64,000 nucleotides of DNA from Anthostomella pinea (Eukaryota > Ascomycota > Sordariomycetes > Xylariales > Xylariaceae). A program made the position numbers and the translations under genes. The notes under the pieces are model-generated. The model had not been told where the DNA came from. It saw only the letters and a list, made by a program, of their open reading frames with translations, and did no database searches. Position 1 is the stretch's first letter; each line of letters opens with the position of its first letter. Positions 45,247 to 57,170 of the stretch are shown here, piece by piece. The stretch is taken from contig CAUWAG010000006.1 in the NCBI GenBank assembly GCA_963556695.1, forward strand, positions 1,860,001 to 1,924,000, written 5' to 3'.

Positions 45247-46315
45247 GATGTTGCTTCGATCGTGATTTCTTGATACCCTCTTTCGAACGTCGTTTCTTGT
45301 CTGGTTTGGGGCGGTATGGTGGGTTTGAGAGACAGGCATAGGGGAATGCAGGCTGCTTAGACTTGGATATGCGTTCGGCCTTGGATGCGAGCGAGTGGGT
45401 GAATACATGTCAGAGATATGCTATCCAAGCGCGCCAGCTCGCGATGTGCTGTATGTATCTCTTGTAGACGATTCGTTCAGGAATCTTGACTCAGCTTAGC
45501 GCACACAGTCCCCTACTTCTAGGTATTCGCTGGTATTCTGATTGCTGGGTATTCTCCATATGGTTCCCATACAATCTCATATTCTCTTGAAGTTGAATAG
45601 AAAGGTCACCCAGGCCTCGGATAGTTATGCGCTAGTTTATCACCGCGCTCAGGGCTAGACAGAGCCCGCTTGACAAGGCGCAGCCCAGGCGGGATTCGCG
45701 TGACCCCAGACCGGCATTCAGCGTTATATCTCTACAGGTTGCGCCAGTGCTGTGCTGGATATGGACTGGCAGAGGGTAAGGGGGTGGTGTCATGGCGGTT
45801 GGTGTTGTAGGCTTTGACATAAGACACCTGCAGCGATGGGGTAGGAGAAATAGGGGTGGGTAATTATGAGCACGTTATGATGTTCATATAGAGTGAACTG
45901 CTGCAGTTCAAAATCTATCTTCGCGTACCTAGAGACATTCATGCCCTGGAACGCCATTCCCATATAAGTGAAATCAGCCGGCTCTGTCATCCTCTCGATG
46001 GAAATAAGTCTTCGGCAGCTTCCTACTAGTGCTCCCACGTCGGGTATACGGCTGCTGCAAGCTTCTATCCTAGAAAGGATAGCGACGTCGCTGTCTGACA
46101 AATCCGTCCTTGATTCCCTCCGGCGCTGTGCGTGACCCTTCGACCTCCTCGCCTTAACGCCTGTGTAGAACCATTCCGGGACCTTCATACGTAGTGTGTT
46201 GGCCACTATGGCTGTTCGTGAGTTTAGCCGGCGCTTGGTTGGGACTCAAATACCGCCCGTAGACAGCTCTCCTCCACCGTCAAAATGGCCGCAGTTAGAG
46301 CCATTAGATCCCAAC
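45247..46315. other. Intergenic region, one weak reverse ORF
   Basis: The reverse frame 45790-46206 (138 codons, basic N-terminus K-A-R-R-S-K-G-H-A-Q-R-R-R) has no recognisable domain. It could be a small lineage-specific gene or chance. The rest seems empty. Confidence 0.3.
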
Positions 46316-47302
46316 TCATTGGTCGCAGTCGCCGACGAAGCGAAATGTGAGTCCGCGGACCACACCTTGGCCCTCGCTGTCGATCTCGCACCGCACCACC
46401 TCGTACTGGTCGGTCTCGTAGCGTCGAAGGTCTTCCTCCTGCTCCCGGCTCCGGACAAGGAAGGCCTGTCCCTGTACCCGCGCCTTGTCGTCGATGGCAT
46501 CGACGAGTGCTTTGTATTTGCCGGCCCACGTCTTCAGCACGCCCCGCCGTACAGTTGCTGGCCGATATGATGGGTCGGTACCCAATAGGCCCTTCAGCAC
46601 AGCTGGATCTCCGAGGGTTCCGTAAAAGAAGTACCAGACTGGGTACTGGTTTTGGGCTGGAAGAAGCCGTGGATCATTCGCAAAGTCCGGCCGTTGATGT
46701 GGCATAGTGGGATCCATGCCGAGAATGGGATACGCAGAAGTAGCGGATAGATTCTTCGCAGCCATGGAATCTCGGATGAAGGTAGGGCGGAACCGCGACT
46801 CCATCTGCGACAGATATCTCAGAATTTTGTCCTTGGCCTGGGCATCGACCTTGCAGAAGCTTGCCGGTTCGCCGGCATCGTCTGTCGCTTCATGTTCTCT
46901 CGGGGCCACGTCGAGACCGGCGGCTAGCTTGACCTTCTCCGCATCATCTAGAGGTCCGTCCAGTTTGAGGAGATAAGAGCACGGCTTATTGTTAGGGCTC
47001 TTCGTCGATATATCGTGGGTGGCGGCTTCCGGTCCCCTTATGATGGTGCACGAGTGCTCGTAGGCCTCCTTGTCATATCCGTGAGACTCTTTCTCAGTCC
47101 GAACCATCTTCCAGTGTTCGTCGGACACGGTCACTCGGCCAAAGCTCGATCGATGTTCTTGGATTTTCTGCGCAGCTTCGGAGTAGGAGTAGCCGAAAAG
47201 GGACTGCCATTTCTTGACGGTATTGCACTCCGGCTCATTCAGTTCTGCTGGCTGCTGGACAGCGAACTGTGCCATGGACTCCAGTTCGTCTAAGATGTCC
47301 AT
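46316..47302 (-). CDS. Gamma-glutamylcyclotransferase-like (AIG2-like) protein
   Basis: A single exon encodes 328 residues from the ATG at 47302. The C-terminal third is a GGCT/AIG2-like domain. The strand V-W-Y-F-F-Y-G-T-L (residues 222-230) holds the Y-G-T-L substrate-binding loop, and L-R-R-Y-E-T-D-Q-Y-E-V supplies the likely general base Glu296. The final strand is G-L-T-F-R-F-V-G. Enzymes of this fold release 5-oxoproline from gamma-glutamyl dipeptides or amines, in the cytosol. The N-terminal 200 residues (coiled and acidic, with S-L-F-G-Y-S-Y-S-E-A-A-Q near 35-46) are an extension seen in many fungal members. The exact substrate cannot be told from sequence. Confidence 0.87.
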   Translation of the reverse strand: MDILDELESMAQFAVQQPAELNEPECNTVKKWQSLFGYSYSEAAQKIQEHRSSFGRVTVSDEHWKMVRTEKESHGYDKEAYEHSCTIIRGPEAATHDISTKSPNNKPCSYLLKLDGPLDDAEKVKLAAGLDVAPREHEATDDAGEPASFCKVDAQAKDKILRYLSQMESRFRPTFIRDSMAAKNLSATSAYPILGMDPTMPHQRPDFANDPRLLPAQNQYPVWYFFYGTLGDPAVLKGLLGTDPSYRPATVRRGVLKTWAGKYKALVDAIDDKARVQGQAFLVRSREQEEDLRRYETDQYEVVRCEIDSEGQGVVRGLTFRFVGDCDQ

Positions 47303-47591
47303 TTTTGGGATGGAGGTGCTGCGATTTGGTTTATTGATAGGTCGTGCGGAGGAGTAGCATGGCGCGATGAATGGGGTGATCCTGATGGATTGTGGGAAGA
47401 GGAAGAGATGGATATTCTCGATACTTAGCTTGTGGGGATAGCTCCCGAGTCTATTTTCATTGAGGATTGGTGAAGGTTCAAGGCTGTGTGCTTTTTGGTA
47501 CCGATTTAGAAACTGAACCTAAATTCGAAACGTTGAAACTTTGGAACTAGTTGACGCCACATAATGGGTGTACTTTCTCACGATGTCAGAC

Positions 47592-48541
47592 TTATACGGC
47601 GCCGTAGGAATACTGATTCCACTCAAGGAACCAGTTGCGATCTTTCTGGTGGCTTGCGACGTCCACATGTTTCGTCCTGTGGCAGCCACTCTGGACTATC
47701 TTGCCAGAAAACCTGTCCGCAATCCAATCCAGCCAGATACGATGTCCAGCAAACCAGACATCAACGGCGTGTGGCTTATACCCGTCGAACTTAGTAACAT
47801 GCTCAAACTGCGCCCCCGGGATAGCGTCGCATGTAGCATTCACCGCATCCGAGGTGCCCGTGATTGACAGCACCATCGAACGTTCCGTGCAGGACAAGCA
47901 TAGGACCTGCCAATGGCTGGGTGATGTTGGTCATCAAGTTGTTGAATGCCCCGGCGTACCACGTCTGGTTCCAGTCGTCGCGGAGAAGGCCTGCGCTCGA
48001 CATGAGCTCAGCCGCTACAAACTGGCAGCCCTGCAGGTCCTATATGAGCTCAACGGTGCAAATGCCCTTGTCAGTGAGCCAGTCGCTGTATGAGAATGAA
48101 GAGAATATAGACTTCATGCCTGTGGCAACTCGGGCGACCATCGAACCCAGGCCCGCGCCCGACTCCGGGAAGCGGCGCGAGGTGTCGAACGATGTTCATG
48201 GCGATCCGGCGACGCTTCCCAGATTCCCCTTTCGTGGCTCTGGGGCGTCCGGACCATCGCCGCCGCCGGCCTCGGCTGCGCCCCAATATATGACCGGCAC
48301 ACCGGCACCCTGTGCCGAGGTTGAGAACCGGCGTGGAAATCATGGCTACATCACATGCGCCGATGCGGGGAACACGGTACCGCTGAACGTCTTAGTCGTA
48401 AAGAGGATGCGCGAGCTGGCGAGTGAAGACGCCATCATGTACAAAGACGCGTTAGTCGTCTGCTCGACCTTGATGATAGGTCCGCCTCTGCGATCCTCGT
48501 CTGAGCTGTTGACCGGTTGGGGTGAATACCGCCACCACTAA
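47592..48541 (-). pseudogene. Secretory-lipase-like alpha/beta hydrolase, broken
   Basis: Read along the reverse strand from 48541, one frame gives V-K/E-Q-T-T-N-A-S-L-Y-M-M-A-S-S-type sequence, T-T-K-T-F-S-G-T-V-F-P-A-S-A, then G-V-P-V-I-Y-W-G. It then jumps to G-N-L-G-S-V-A-G-S-P, and continues with G-L-G-S-M-V-A-R-V-A-T-G, D-W-L-T-D-K-G-I and A-G-P-M-L-V-L-H-G-T-F-D-G-A-V. A frameshift near 47890 leads into F-A-G-H-R-I-W-L-D-W-I-A-D-R-F. This is the pattern of fungal secretory lipases and related serine hydrolases. The segment that should carry the nucleophile elbow G-H-S-x-G-G is missing or unreadable, so an internal deletion of more than 100 codons is likely. In-frame stops (TAG in 48045-48060, TGA near 48202, others near 48340) are of the C-to-T/G-to-A type. 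Confidence 0.65.
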
Positions 48542-49410
48542 GCAGAGGTGTAGAGCAAACTGACTGACCTTTGTCATCACTCCTGATAGTCATTTGACTA
48601 GATCTGAAAGGGGGCGAGGTTTATTTTCCCTGACAGCATGCTCGCTCGGACTCCGAGTCGACGCCAGGTGTCATCGGCCAGGTTCCCGGGTCCAAACATG
48701 CGGGTATAGTGGAAATACTCCATTATACCTACTCTGCTTTGAATGCAGCCACGGTCCTTCAAGTCATTATGAGACCATGAATGTGAGGACTGTTGCAATT
48801 TGTGAGGATTATTAGATGGCGATCCACACGTCAGCTCAGAACTGATGCGGAGTAAGCACTACACTGCCTTGTACGATACTGCACGATTAATACTTCAACG
48901 ATAGTAGACTAAGATGTGATATGCATCTAATAGAGGTGAAAGCCCGAGCGACTTGCGGCACGAGCCACCTACAGATCGAGTCACTGTTCGCCCGGGCCTC
49001 CACCCTACACCACACACCCTCCTTTGCTTCAAGCATACCGCGCAGGGTTGAGGAGGACGAGGTGTTCGTCCAATGTTGCTCGCCGAGATCAAGCCAATAT
49101 CTATGGGCATGGGAGCTGTACTCGATTGGACGCCACTGCGGGCAATGTGCTATGAAGAGTAGATGATCACTGATTTTCGCTGGTAGCCTGTGTGCATGCA
49201 GTGCGTGCAATATGCAGGCTGACCGGCATCGCCACGTTGGGCGCGGACAGCATTGTGAGGCTGCGAGGAGGCAATGCCGACCATCTTGAGCCATGGAGTG
49301 AGCGGTCAACCTGAACCTCACCCAACCTCTATCAGACAAGTACTTTGGAATCCATTTGCGCTCCATCGTTGACGCAGTCACTTACCGGGCGACAACTCCC
49401 CCCATACAAG
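48542..49410. other. Intergenic region between two pseudogenes
   Basis: I see no gene. Its left edge may contain the lost N-terminus of the hydrolase pseudogene. Confidence 0.4.
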
Positions 49411-52400
49411 ATGCCGGACGGATTCTCGTGGCGACGCCTGCAGGCCGGCTTTGCCCATGCAACCCAAGAGCTCACTGTAGCAGCTGCTAACCTCAACTTC
49501 GACTTCAGCCTGGTGAAGGTCAGGCTCCTCCGGAGTATCGCGCTATTGGAACTGTTCTCTCGTCATCTCGGGTTCACGATGCCGAGACGGGGCCGCTACA
49601 CTTCACTGCCAGAAGGCTCGGGGCTCTATTCGAAGACATCTGCCCGAGCACGCTGAATCTCATCAAGGCCTATGAAACTCGTGCATCCGAGATTTTTCGG
49701 GATGTTACATAAACGGGCTCGGCCAATGCTCAGAGTGGCAATTGGATTCGAATCCATATTGGCAGCTGCGACATCCAGTAAAGCTGCTCTGCCGGCTCAC
49801 TTGCTGGCTTGTATCATTGCGCGCATGTGGAAACACACCGAAGCGACGTCGCTATGGGTGGAACTTATTGCGGAAAGGAAACGCGAGATTCTCACGCGCT
49901 TTGAACCCGGCGAATTGCTGCATCCTGTATTTCACTAGGGAACAACTTGCCAAGTGGGACGGGAGTGCGCGGGCATAGCTCCAAACTGCGGATATGGCGC
50001 GCCAACGGCAATATAAGCAATACCTTCTGATCGTTCAGAATCTCAGCATGGCCATCCACGGACACAACGTGTCCCTCTACTCGAACGTGGTTTAAGTGTG
50101 GACTACTGCACTCACTGCCATGGAAGGTCTGATTTCAGGCCGACCACACGTTGTCAGAGACGGTCCGGTCTTGCTCGTACTTTCAGCGTGGCATCTCTTC
50201 CCAGATATGGTGGTGTTCAGCGGCCGTTCCGGGAGCGTGGATGTGAAAATGGACGATGCCTCAGTTGAGGCTGGAGATGTTATATCTCTGGGAATCTCGG
50301 ACCCAGGCCCGCGGCAAGAACAGGGGGTGTATTTGTCATTGCCACTGGCGCATCACAGGTTCTATGGCGAGGCGGTCACGTAGACACGCTGCCTTGACTC
50401 CGACGGGTCGCGTCTCAGTTTCAATGAGCTTGTGCTTGTTTGCATGGGATGTTGTGCCGGAATTGGGCGATTCCTATGGATGATATGGAAATGGCTTTGA
50501 AGATTTTACGAAGCCTCCCACGCGCGGTGCCTAAGCATTGGCAGAATGCCAATGACGACGAGAAAGATTGGACAGTTTTCCTGGGCGCACAAATCGATGA
50601 CTACTTGGTCGGGGAGAAACAGGCTGCCCTGGCAGTATCTCTTGGCCGTCGACGCCCGAACTTCCTTCCCACCGAACTGACGATCGAGCGCAAACCCTTG
50701 TTCAGCCTTACTCACCTTCCCACACTGTTGTTTTCTTTGGGTACCATTGACAACAAGGTCAATCTTCTGCGGCGTATCGGGTCACGGATTCCTGGTATGA
50801 ACGAAGAGAACAGTGTTATCCTATGCTTCAGGATGGATGGTGCTGAAACGGGTAACACCTACGCAAGTGTCTTCCCTGAAGATCAAAGCAGACCCCAAGT
50901 GGCGGAAGCTCGGATGCCCGAATCGAGACACCACCATTTGATTTCGGTGCCAATGAGCATACATCAGCAAGCTGAAGACGCAATCGAAAAGGAAAAAAAG
51001 GAAGTGAAAGACCAGCGTGTACCGGGTGGACCTTTCAACCTTGAGGCCATCCGTGAGCTCACGTTTGAGGAGGCGATTGCGGAAACGACACACAAGCGTG
51101 TACCGGATGGATTTATCAGCCTTAAGGACTTCCGTAAGCTCAAGTTTGATCAAGTCTGCGCCATCCACCTCGACGACGTTCAGCGACTACTCCACCCTGA
51201 GAAGGTCGAGTACCTTGAAACGGAGTTCGAGCCCTGGTTTCATGGCACTTTGAATCGAACTGTGGAGTTTGGCATCGATACTGCACGCTCTTATGAGTAT
51301 CTTCTCGGCCAGGCGGATGATGTCGAGCGATCGAAGTATTATCCTATTACAGAGCATGCCGCTATATATTACGAGAGGTACCCAACCTCCGAAACGCCTG
51401 CTGGGAAACATCCAATTTATGAAGTAGGACTGGAGGATGTGCTATGGTGTTTCGAATCCGATATCATTGACCCAGAACGCTTGAAGAAGGTCCTGGAGAA
51501 CGAACCGGCTTTCGGCTTCTTGAAAGTGCTCTCGGCTATATGGTCTATATGCAGAGATCCCTCAGCTGGTGGCGCAACAATCTCATCTGCGATTGTTGAT
51601 AGTACCTTTCAGCCACCTGTCCTCCCCCGGAAACTGGATCGCCACGAATGGCTCGTGGCCGATTCGTACCTGATTGGCGGCCGTCACGCAGCTATAGGTC
51701 TTATCGGGTACTTTCGAGACCGCATGTCATGTTGTAGAGGGAATGAAGGGCGACTACAACATCATCGGGCTTAGTGGTGGAGGTTCAATCTTTGTTCTCA
51801 CAGCTGTAAATAGGTAGGTACAGGAGATCAACTTACCAATGCTAACCTGTTCTAGTTACTTAGAGATCCAGGAGAGAAGTCACCCGACCACAGCTTCACC
51901 AGAGTCCTAGGAAATACTGGTACTCCTGGCTGTTCGATATTGACGTTACCCTCAGGCCTTATGGCGCGTAACATCAATCCGAGTGCTTGGAGGGTAGAAC
52001 CTGTCAAGTTCGATTGGGCACCAGTGGACTCTTTCAAGAACACCTCAATCCACTCGGGGTTTACCGAGTGGTGCGCACCCCTGGTCCAGTTCCCGGCAGC
52101 CGGCCTGAGAGATTACGACGTGAATATAGTCGAGGCCGTTGTATCCGTCCCAGACTGTGGAGAATGGGTTGCCGCCATCGACATAGACCTTGCTCTGACC
52201 GATGGTCGACTTTGGCGGGGCCCTAGCTGCACTCATTCGAGAAGCTCTAGACTAGGGGAGAGCAAGTTACTCTCGGTGGAGACATGGGATCAGATTCTCG
52301 ACCCTCTCGATGGCCCATTGGCGGTGAGGTCGTTTGATAACTGGCTTGCCAGATTGGCTCTGGTGTCAGTCTTGTGTCAACACAGTCAAGGGTCGCGCCG

Positions 52401-52491
52401 GCCAATCGTTCTCTGGTACGGCAACATGTGTTGGAAGTGCAACAACCTCTCTTCTATGTACGGCGCTACGGATGGCATCCACATATGCTAA
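49411..52491 (+). pseudogene. Long gene of unknown function with frameshifts
   Basis: From the ATG at 49411 the sense runs D-G-F-S-W-R-R-L-Q-A-G-F-A, shifts frame near 49527 (P-P-E-Y-R-A-I-G-T-V-L, R-R-L-G-A-L-F-E-D-I-C), meets stops near 49708 and 49985, and continues in several frames to about 50440. A long open part (50440-51774, 444 codons) follows: G-S-R-I-P-G-M-N-E-E-N, Y-E-V-G-L-E-D-V-L-W-C-F-E-S-D, W-L-V-A-D-S-Y-L-I-G-G-R-H-A. A one-base shift near 51712 leads to G-L-S-G-G-G-S-I-F-V-L-T-A-V. A probable intron (51812-51855, gtaggt, gctaac, ttctag) precedes the last open part (to 52491), with T-P-G-C-S-I-L-T-L-P-S-G-L. I recall no name for this family; it looks like a large conserved fungal protein without known domains. 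Four or more lesions make it a pseudogene. Confidence 0.6.
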
Positions 52492-53665
52492 GTCGATTCT
52501 CTAGCAGGGGCTCCTACAGATTTGTTTGCCGGACAGCAAGCCGCAAACGGGGGATATGTTGACGAGTCGGCGGCCGGTGTCGCTCTGTAGAGCCCTAAGA
52601 CGGGCTGCAGCGTGACAAGCAGCGGCTGCCTCGATCAATCATTATGATATTCCCTCGCTGATCTCTCAATATCAGTACTTTATTCGGACAGCCTCCGGCT
52701 TGTACCTTTTCATGCACCAAGACTGATCAGGAGCCCGCTACGTTCTAGGTTAACCGACTACCAACTGATCCTAATAAAGCCGCTTGCTGTATAGCAGCCC
52801 ATGGGCTGCTGGAGCTCATTCTCTATGGACTGATCAAGGCAAATCGAGCAACTGCCAGCACGTATAGATAGACCCTAACCGATTTGAAACATCCAGGGAA
52901 TATCACAGGAGAAAAGATGGAAATTTTTGAGTGGACGTTATTTATATTGAATAATCATATACGATTTTCATGGCGTGATCACTTCAGAACGTATCGCAGT
53001 GTTCGACTGTTAAATCTCGGTGGTAGTAAGGTTCTCGAAACCCTGACTACAGAGATTGACTCACCCAAGGACAGTGACACTAGTAGCAGTCGAAACAAGA
53101 CTTACCTGGAAGTACACTATGCTTCCCCGTCTTAGCAACATCAGCTACTTCTTCCCCATGAAAGTATCCCCCGAAGAGGGCTTCGTGTAGGGGTTGCTTG
53201 AGCCAGAGCTGGAGTTGGAGGCATCGGTGGAAGGCTCTCGAGGCTTACCGTACCCGATGTTTGAGTTATGGCCCGGCGAGTTGTGAGGGTACTTAGTGGA
53301 ATCCGGCTTACTGATGTAGCCGGGCTTGACCGTGTCGGAAGGCATGTTGACGGGCGTCTTGGGGGCTTCTTTGGTCTAAATATATCAAGTTAGTTGTCTA
53401 TGCTCGGGGTTTGAGGTTGGAGATTTGATAGGTAGATGATGGTGAAAATAGTAAAAAGAAAATTTAAAAAACCTTTAAAAAAATTCATTGGAGTATGGCA
53501 TGTTTGCATACCACTTCACTCTCTTGGGAGCATTATCGGTATCTTCTGTACGGAACCTCGGCGACCTCGCCCACGACGTAACCGATAGCCGAAGCTAGTA
53601 CTAATGTTCATCACCTAGTAGCTAACCCTAAAGCAACCCTATGATCATTCCCAGCTCCCGGTTCC
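52492..53665. other. No confident gene
   Basis: Two short frames have some protein-like composition: forward 52884-53135 and reverse 53145-53370 (Pro/Ser/Gly/Asn-rich, ending T-F-M-G-K-K). The latter could be the last exon of an unrecognised gene. The stretch 53450-53490 is A-rich. Confidence 0.35.
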
Positions 53666-54824
53666 CTACTCGGTAGGGTTCGTGAGCTTCCCGATCGCCT
53701 TGTCGCCACAGAAGAGACCGTCCTCGCATTCGGCAGAGACCCGCGGAGCGCAGAGACGCTTCTCGTGGCAGCAGCCACGGGCAATCCCACGGAGGATGAT
53801 CTCCGGCATTATCGGTCGAGGCGGCAGCCCGAGAATCTGGTTGTTGCGGTAGATCTTTTCGGCAGCATCCCAGAAGTTCTTTTCTTCCTCGTCGTCCTTC
53901 TTCAGCGTAGTCGTCTTCCTTGTCGCCGTCTTTTTCTTCACCTTCTTCCATGTAGCCGCGCATGGTATCGTGGACTGCCTTTCCGATGACAGACCAGTGT
54001 ACAAGGTTTCCCTCGAAGCGCAGCATCCATGCCTATGATAAAGCCGATGATGATGACGATGACGCCGAAGCTGATATTGATCACGACCACGTCGATGATA
54101 ATGATGCTACCCTTATTGATGCCCTCGCCGGAGCCCATACTGTAGCCTTTGTAAAAGTCCTTGTAGAAGCCAGAGTTGATACCAATGCGATGTTGTCTGG
54201 CTACTTCGGCGGCGAAGGGAGCAGATTTGCGTTGGGAGAATTCGATATCGCGGAGGGGAGAAACCGCTTCATCCTACCCCCCCTCCGGGACATTCCCATA
54301 TCCTTGGTGAGGACCTTTCAACTGCATCACTGATGACCTTCTTGGTGAGGGCCTCAACATCTGCAATGTCGAAGAGAGCGCCTCAGTTACTGCTTGCTCG
54401 GGTGTTTGCTGTGGCAGGAGAGCCCTCTAGCCTGGGGTTGTCTCCAAGCTCAGGCTGATTGTCTGGACTTGGTCAGTGACGGTCGCGTGCTGCTGAACTT
54501 TTTGCTTCATACCAATGTTGCCAGAATGGGGGTTCAGTGTCATCCATGTCCGTTTCCAAAGCTGTGTACGCCATACGAAGGAACCGGCCAATACGATTGT
54601 TGCTGTTGCTGGCTGTAGTAGCCAGGCGTCGCGGGGTAGTATGGGGATGCACCGTAGTTGACACCACCGTAGTGTCCCTGACCTCCTAGTAATGTCCGGA
54701 TGGTTGTAACGTGAAAGTTGATCAGGTCGAATGCCGGGACTAAGCGAGGGATGCTTATTATCAGATATTCGGGAGTAGAAAAGCTGCGGACGGGAAAAGC
54801 CTGCCGGGCAAGGTGGGTGGGCAA
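53666..54824 (-). pseudogene. Relic of a Gly/Gln-rich protein with a membrane segment
   Basis: Reading down the reverse strand: G-G-Q-G-H-Y-G-G-V-N-Y-G-A-S-P-Y-Y-P and Q-Q-Q-Q-Q-S-Y-W-P (about 54580-54680), then V-T-D-Q-V-Q-T-I-S-L-S-L-E. Next come Q-T-P-E-Q-A-V-T-E-A-L and F-Y-K-D-F-Y-K-G-Y-S, followed by a strongly hydrophobic run G-V-I-V-I-I-I-G-F-I-I-G (about 54040-54075). A final helical, charged part (E-E-E-K-N-F-W-D-A-A-E-K-I-Y-R-N-N-Q, about 53840-53900) ends in C-E-D-G-L-F-C-G-D-K. The pieces lie in three frames with stops between, so the gene is probably dead, although unrecognised introns could explain some of the changes. No family recognised. Confidence 0.4.
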
Positions 54825-55201
54825 GATGAAAATGTGGCGCAGAGCAATGCAACTCTTACAGCGAATTTTTTGGGGGGAAGGTATTCACGCACTGTGTGCT
54901 GAAGTAGACACGTGTGAACTCCAGCTACAAATATGTGCACAAATACAATGGTGGAGCGTGCATTAGTATCGCCTCCACAGCCCAATCAGCCACCCTACAA
55001 CCAATTTTCACTCGTATGTTTCTCAGCAATAACAAGACAACATCTATTTTTTAAATGTCAGTTAATTTAGTATTATAAGCGCTATCTTCTAATATCTTTT
55101 AACTAATTTAAATCCATTGCGGCTAAAAGTACCGAGCTAAGCAAAACTTATTACTATACGTCAAGGCGAGGCTGTAGTTACCTCAGAGAACCTAGCTGTT
55201 G

Positions 55202-55352
55202 AATACACGAATGTTGATTGACTCTATTGATTGTTCTGCTCTGCTTCTTCAGTGTGCAGAGATTGATCATCTGTCTTTTTAGTGGGTCAGCTGCCCTGTG
55301 CGTCTCTGCCCCACTAAAGACCTTCCGGTGTCTATCTCTGGCTCTCATTCAA
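55202..55352 (+). repeat. Left arm of a diverged inverted repeat
   Basis: About 150 bases match the reverse complement of 57171-57321 with scattered substitutions and a small insertion: aatacacgaatgttgattga here, aatacacggatgttgattga there. The arms are about 1.8 kb apart. In the reverse frame of the right arm the match overlaps an open frame of 103 codons (57143-57454), so the repeat may once have been coding. Confidence 0.85.
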
Positions 55353-55449
55353 CATATTCGTGCTAGTATCTAACACTAGCCTGTAAACCGACCCACTTTT
55401 TACGAATCGCCGATTTGCTGTCTGTGCGTGTTTAGCGGTGGCAGGGTGT

Positions 55450-55485
55450 TCGATATGTTAAAGTATATATATATAAATAGCGCTG
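55450..55485 (+). repeat. Left arm of an inner inverted repeat
   Basis: The bases tcgatatgttaaagtatat and onward to agcgctg match the reverse complement of 56297-56335 with one short indel. The arms enclose about 0.8 kb, and the whole 55450-56335 unit has the form of a small terminal-inverted-repeat or foldback element. No convincing target duplication. Confidence 0.8.
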
Positions 55486-56013
55486 CCAATTAATAACTAT
55501 GTGTCAGATGTTGGATCCCAGATATGGTGCCCTTAGGTGCAGTACCCACTAGGGGGCTGTCAAGGGAACAGTGAATACACCCTGGCATGGTGCAGTATAG
55601 TATTTAGCTGTAGATTAGCCCTGCCGAGCATACTTGAGAATGACAACAACATTTGCAGCGACCGCTCACACCCCTAAGGCTTGTGACCCTTCTGGAATCT
55701 CACACTATGTGTTTAAATAAAGGTGTGACGAGCCGTCTAACCTATAAGGCTAAAGGGTTCTATAGGGTTTATGTTCTGAGATAAGTCAACACAAAGGACA
55801 ATAGAGGCTTCTGTCAACTAGAAGACACTCAGATACTGGGGCTCGGTCTGAACTGGGTTCACTGTGTAGTCGAGTCGTCAAGAGATTTCTCCCACCTTAG
55901 GGTTGGCTAAGATGCTTAGATTGATCACTGAGGTAGAGACTGTCTATCTATCTGGTTGGGAAATGTCTGTCCTTATATATCCAATCTCTCCCTCACTGAT
56001 TAGGTGGCTCACC

Positions 56014-56035
56014 CTGGATCACCATGGTGATCCAG
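56014..56035. repeat. Perfect 22-bp palindrome
   Basis: The sequence ctggatcaccatggtgatcc plus the next two bases (ag) reads the same on both strands. It lies inside the inner inverted-repeat unit. Confidence 0.9.
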
Positions 56036-56296
56036 TGATCCAAATTCTTAGTCACATGACCCAGGCTCTGCTGGTCGCGTGATCTGTGTACCGAGGCTCC
56101 GTTGCTTCGATCTCACCACTGATCAGCAACCCACTCTCTGGTCAATCTGTTTCCAATTGTCTCTTCTAGGCCTGCTATCAGGCCGCACTGTTTGTTGGTT
56201 CGTAACAAAAGGCTCATAAATTATCAAAAGTTAAAATAGCTTAAAGTAAATGTTAAACGTTTTGAATTTATCGTTTAATACGTACTTGTTCTTTAA

Positions 56297-56335
56297 CAGC
56301 GCTATTTATATATATATTTATTATTAACATATCGA
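56297..56335 (-). repeat. Right arm of an inner inverted repeat
   Basis: Reverse complement partner of 55450-55485. The AT-rich core (tatatatata) could by chance strengthen the match, but the shared non-AT ends (cgatatgtta and agcgctg) are specific. Confidence 0.8.
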
Positions 56336-57170
56336 GATTTTAATACTTCTTGTGACGGAACCCTCACTATTGTGACGTTCCGTATTTGTGAATAGAACAT
56401 AGAAGCTCTTGTTTACTATATACATATAACTATCTCTAGCTGAAGAGAAAAAAGAAGATCGAGCGGCACAGCTAAATCTGGTGGGCAACTAGATAAGTGT
56501 GTCTGCCCTACAATTCAGAGCCCTGGTGGGTCTGGGACAACCAGTCGTCCAGGAGGTCACGTGCTGTCACGTGATCCCAGGACCATCACTGACGGCAGCG
56601 ACGTAGTAACCATCACAACCATAACCACAATGGCACTTTTATTACGTTTTAAATACGAATTACCCATTTAAATATTATAAGTCCAGTATTATAAAAAGTA
56701 TTATTTAATTCATTACGTTGTTGTTTCTTTAATTATTCTTATATTTTTATTATAATAGTTATAAAGTTAACAGCGACGTAAAATACGTAACTTGCGTTTT
56801 ATATAGCAACCAATATCAAAGCCTTTTATAAGGGTTAAGGTAGCTGAATGCTGAAGCAAGGTGATGGCGGTGATTATAAGAAGTAGGTGTATGAGGATAC
56901 TTCAATCTAGCCTGGTATGTTTGTAGAAATTAGGCGTTTTAAGTGGATGTGGTAGTGGAGCCTTATTGCTCCGATCGGTGACCAGTGTCACGATGCCTGC
57001 GGCGGTGTGTTGCAATCTGGGATTGATTACAAAAAGAACAAGGTGAGGAAAGAAAAGGAAGCCAGCAAGGTGGTGTGCGCAGCACACACCTTAAGTGGTG
57101 GTCCCGTTCCTTCTTTATCTAATCTACACGTGACCTGGTGGGTCACCTGACCAGGGACCAGGTGGATACA

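Noticed and set aside
46224..46529. Alternative reverse frames over the cyclotransferase gene
   Set aside because: They are shadows of the 328-codon frame, which carries the family motifs.
47864..48541. Forward frame of 225 codons
   Set aside because: It is antisense to the hydrolase pseudogene, whose sense strand gives recognisable motifs.
55502..56207. Solo LTR bounded by tgtcag and gtaaca
   Set aside because: The ends look LTR-like, but the flanking five bases differ (ctatg, aaagg) and no internal region is present. The unit is better described by its surrounding inverted repeat.
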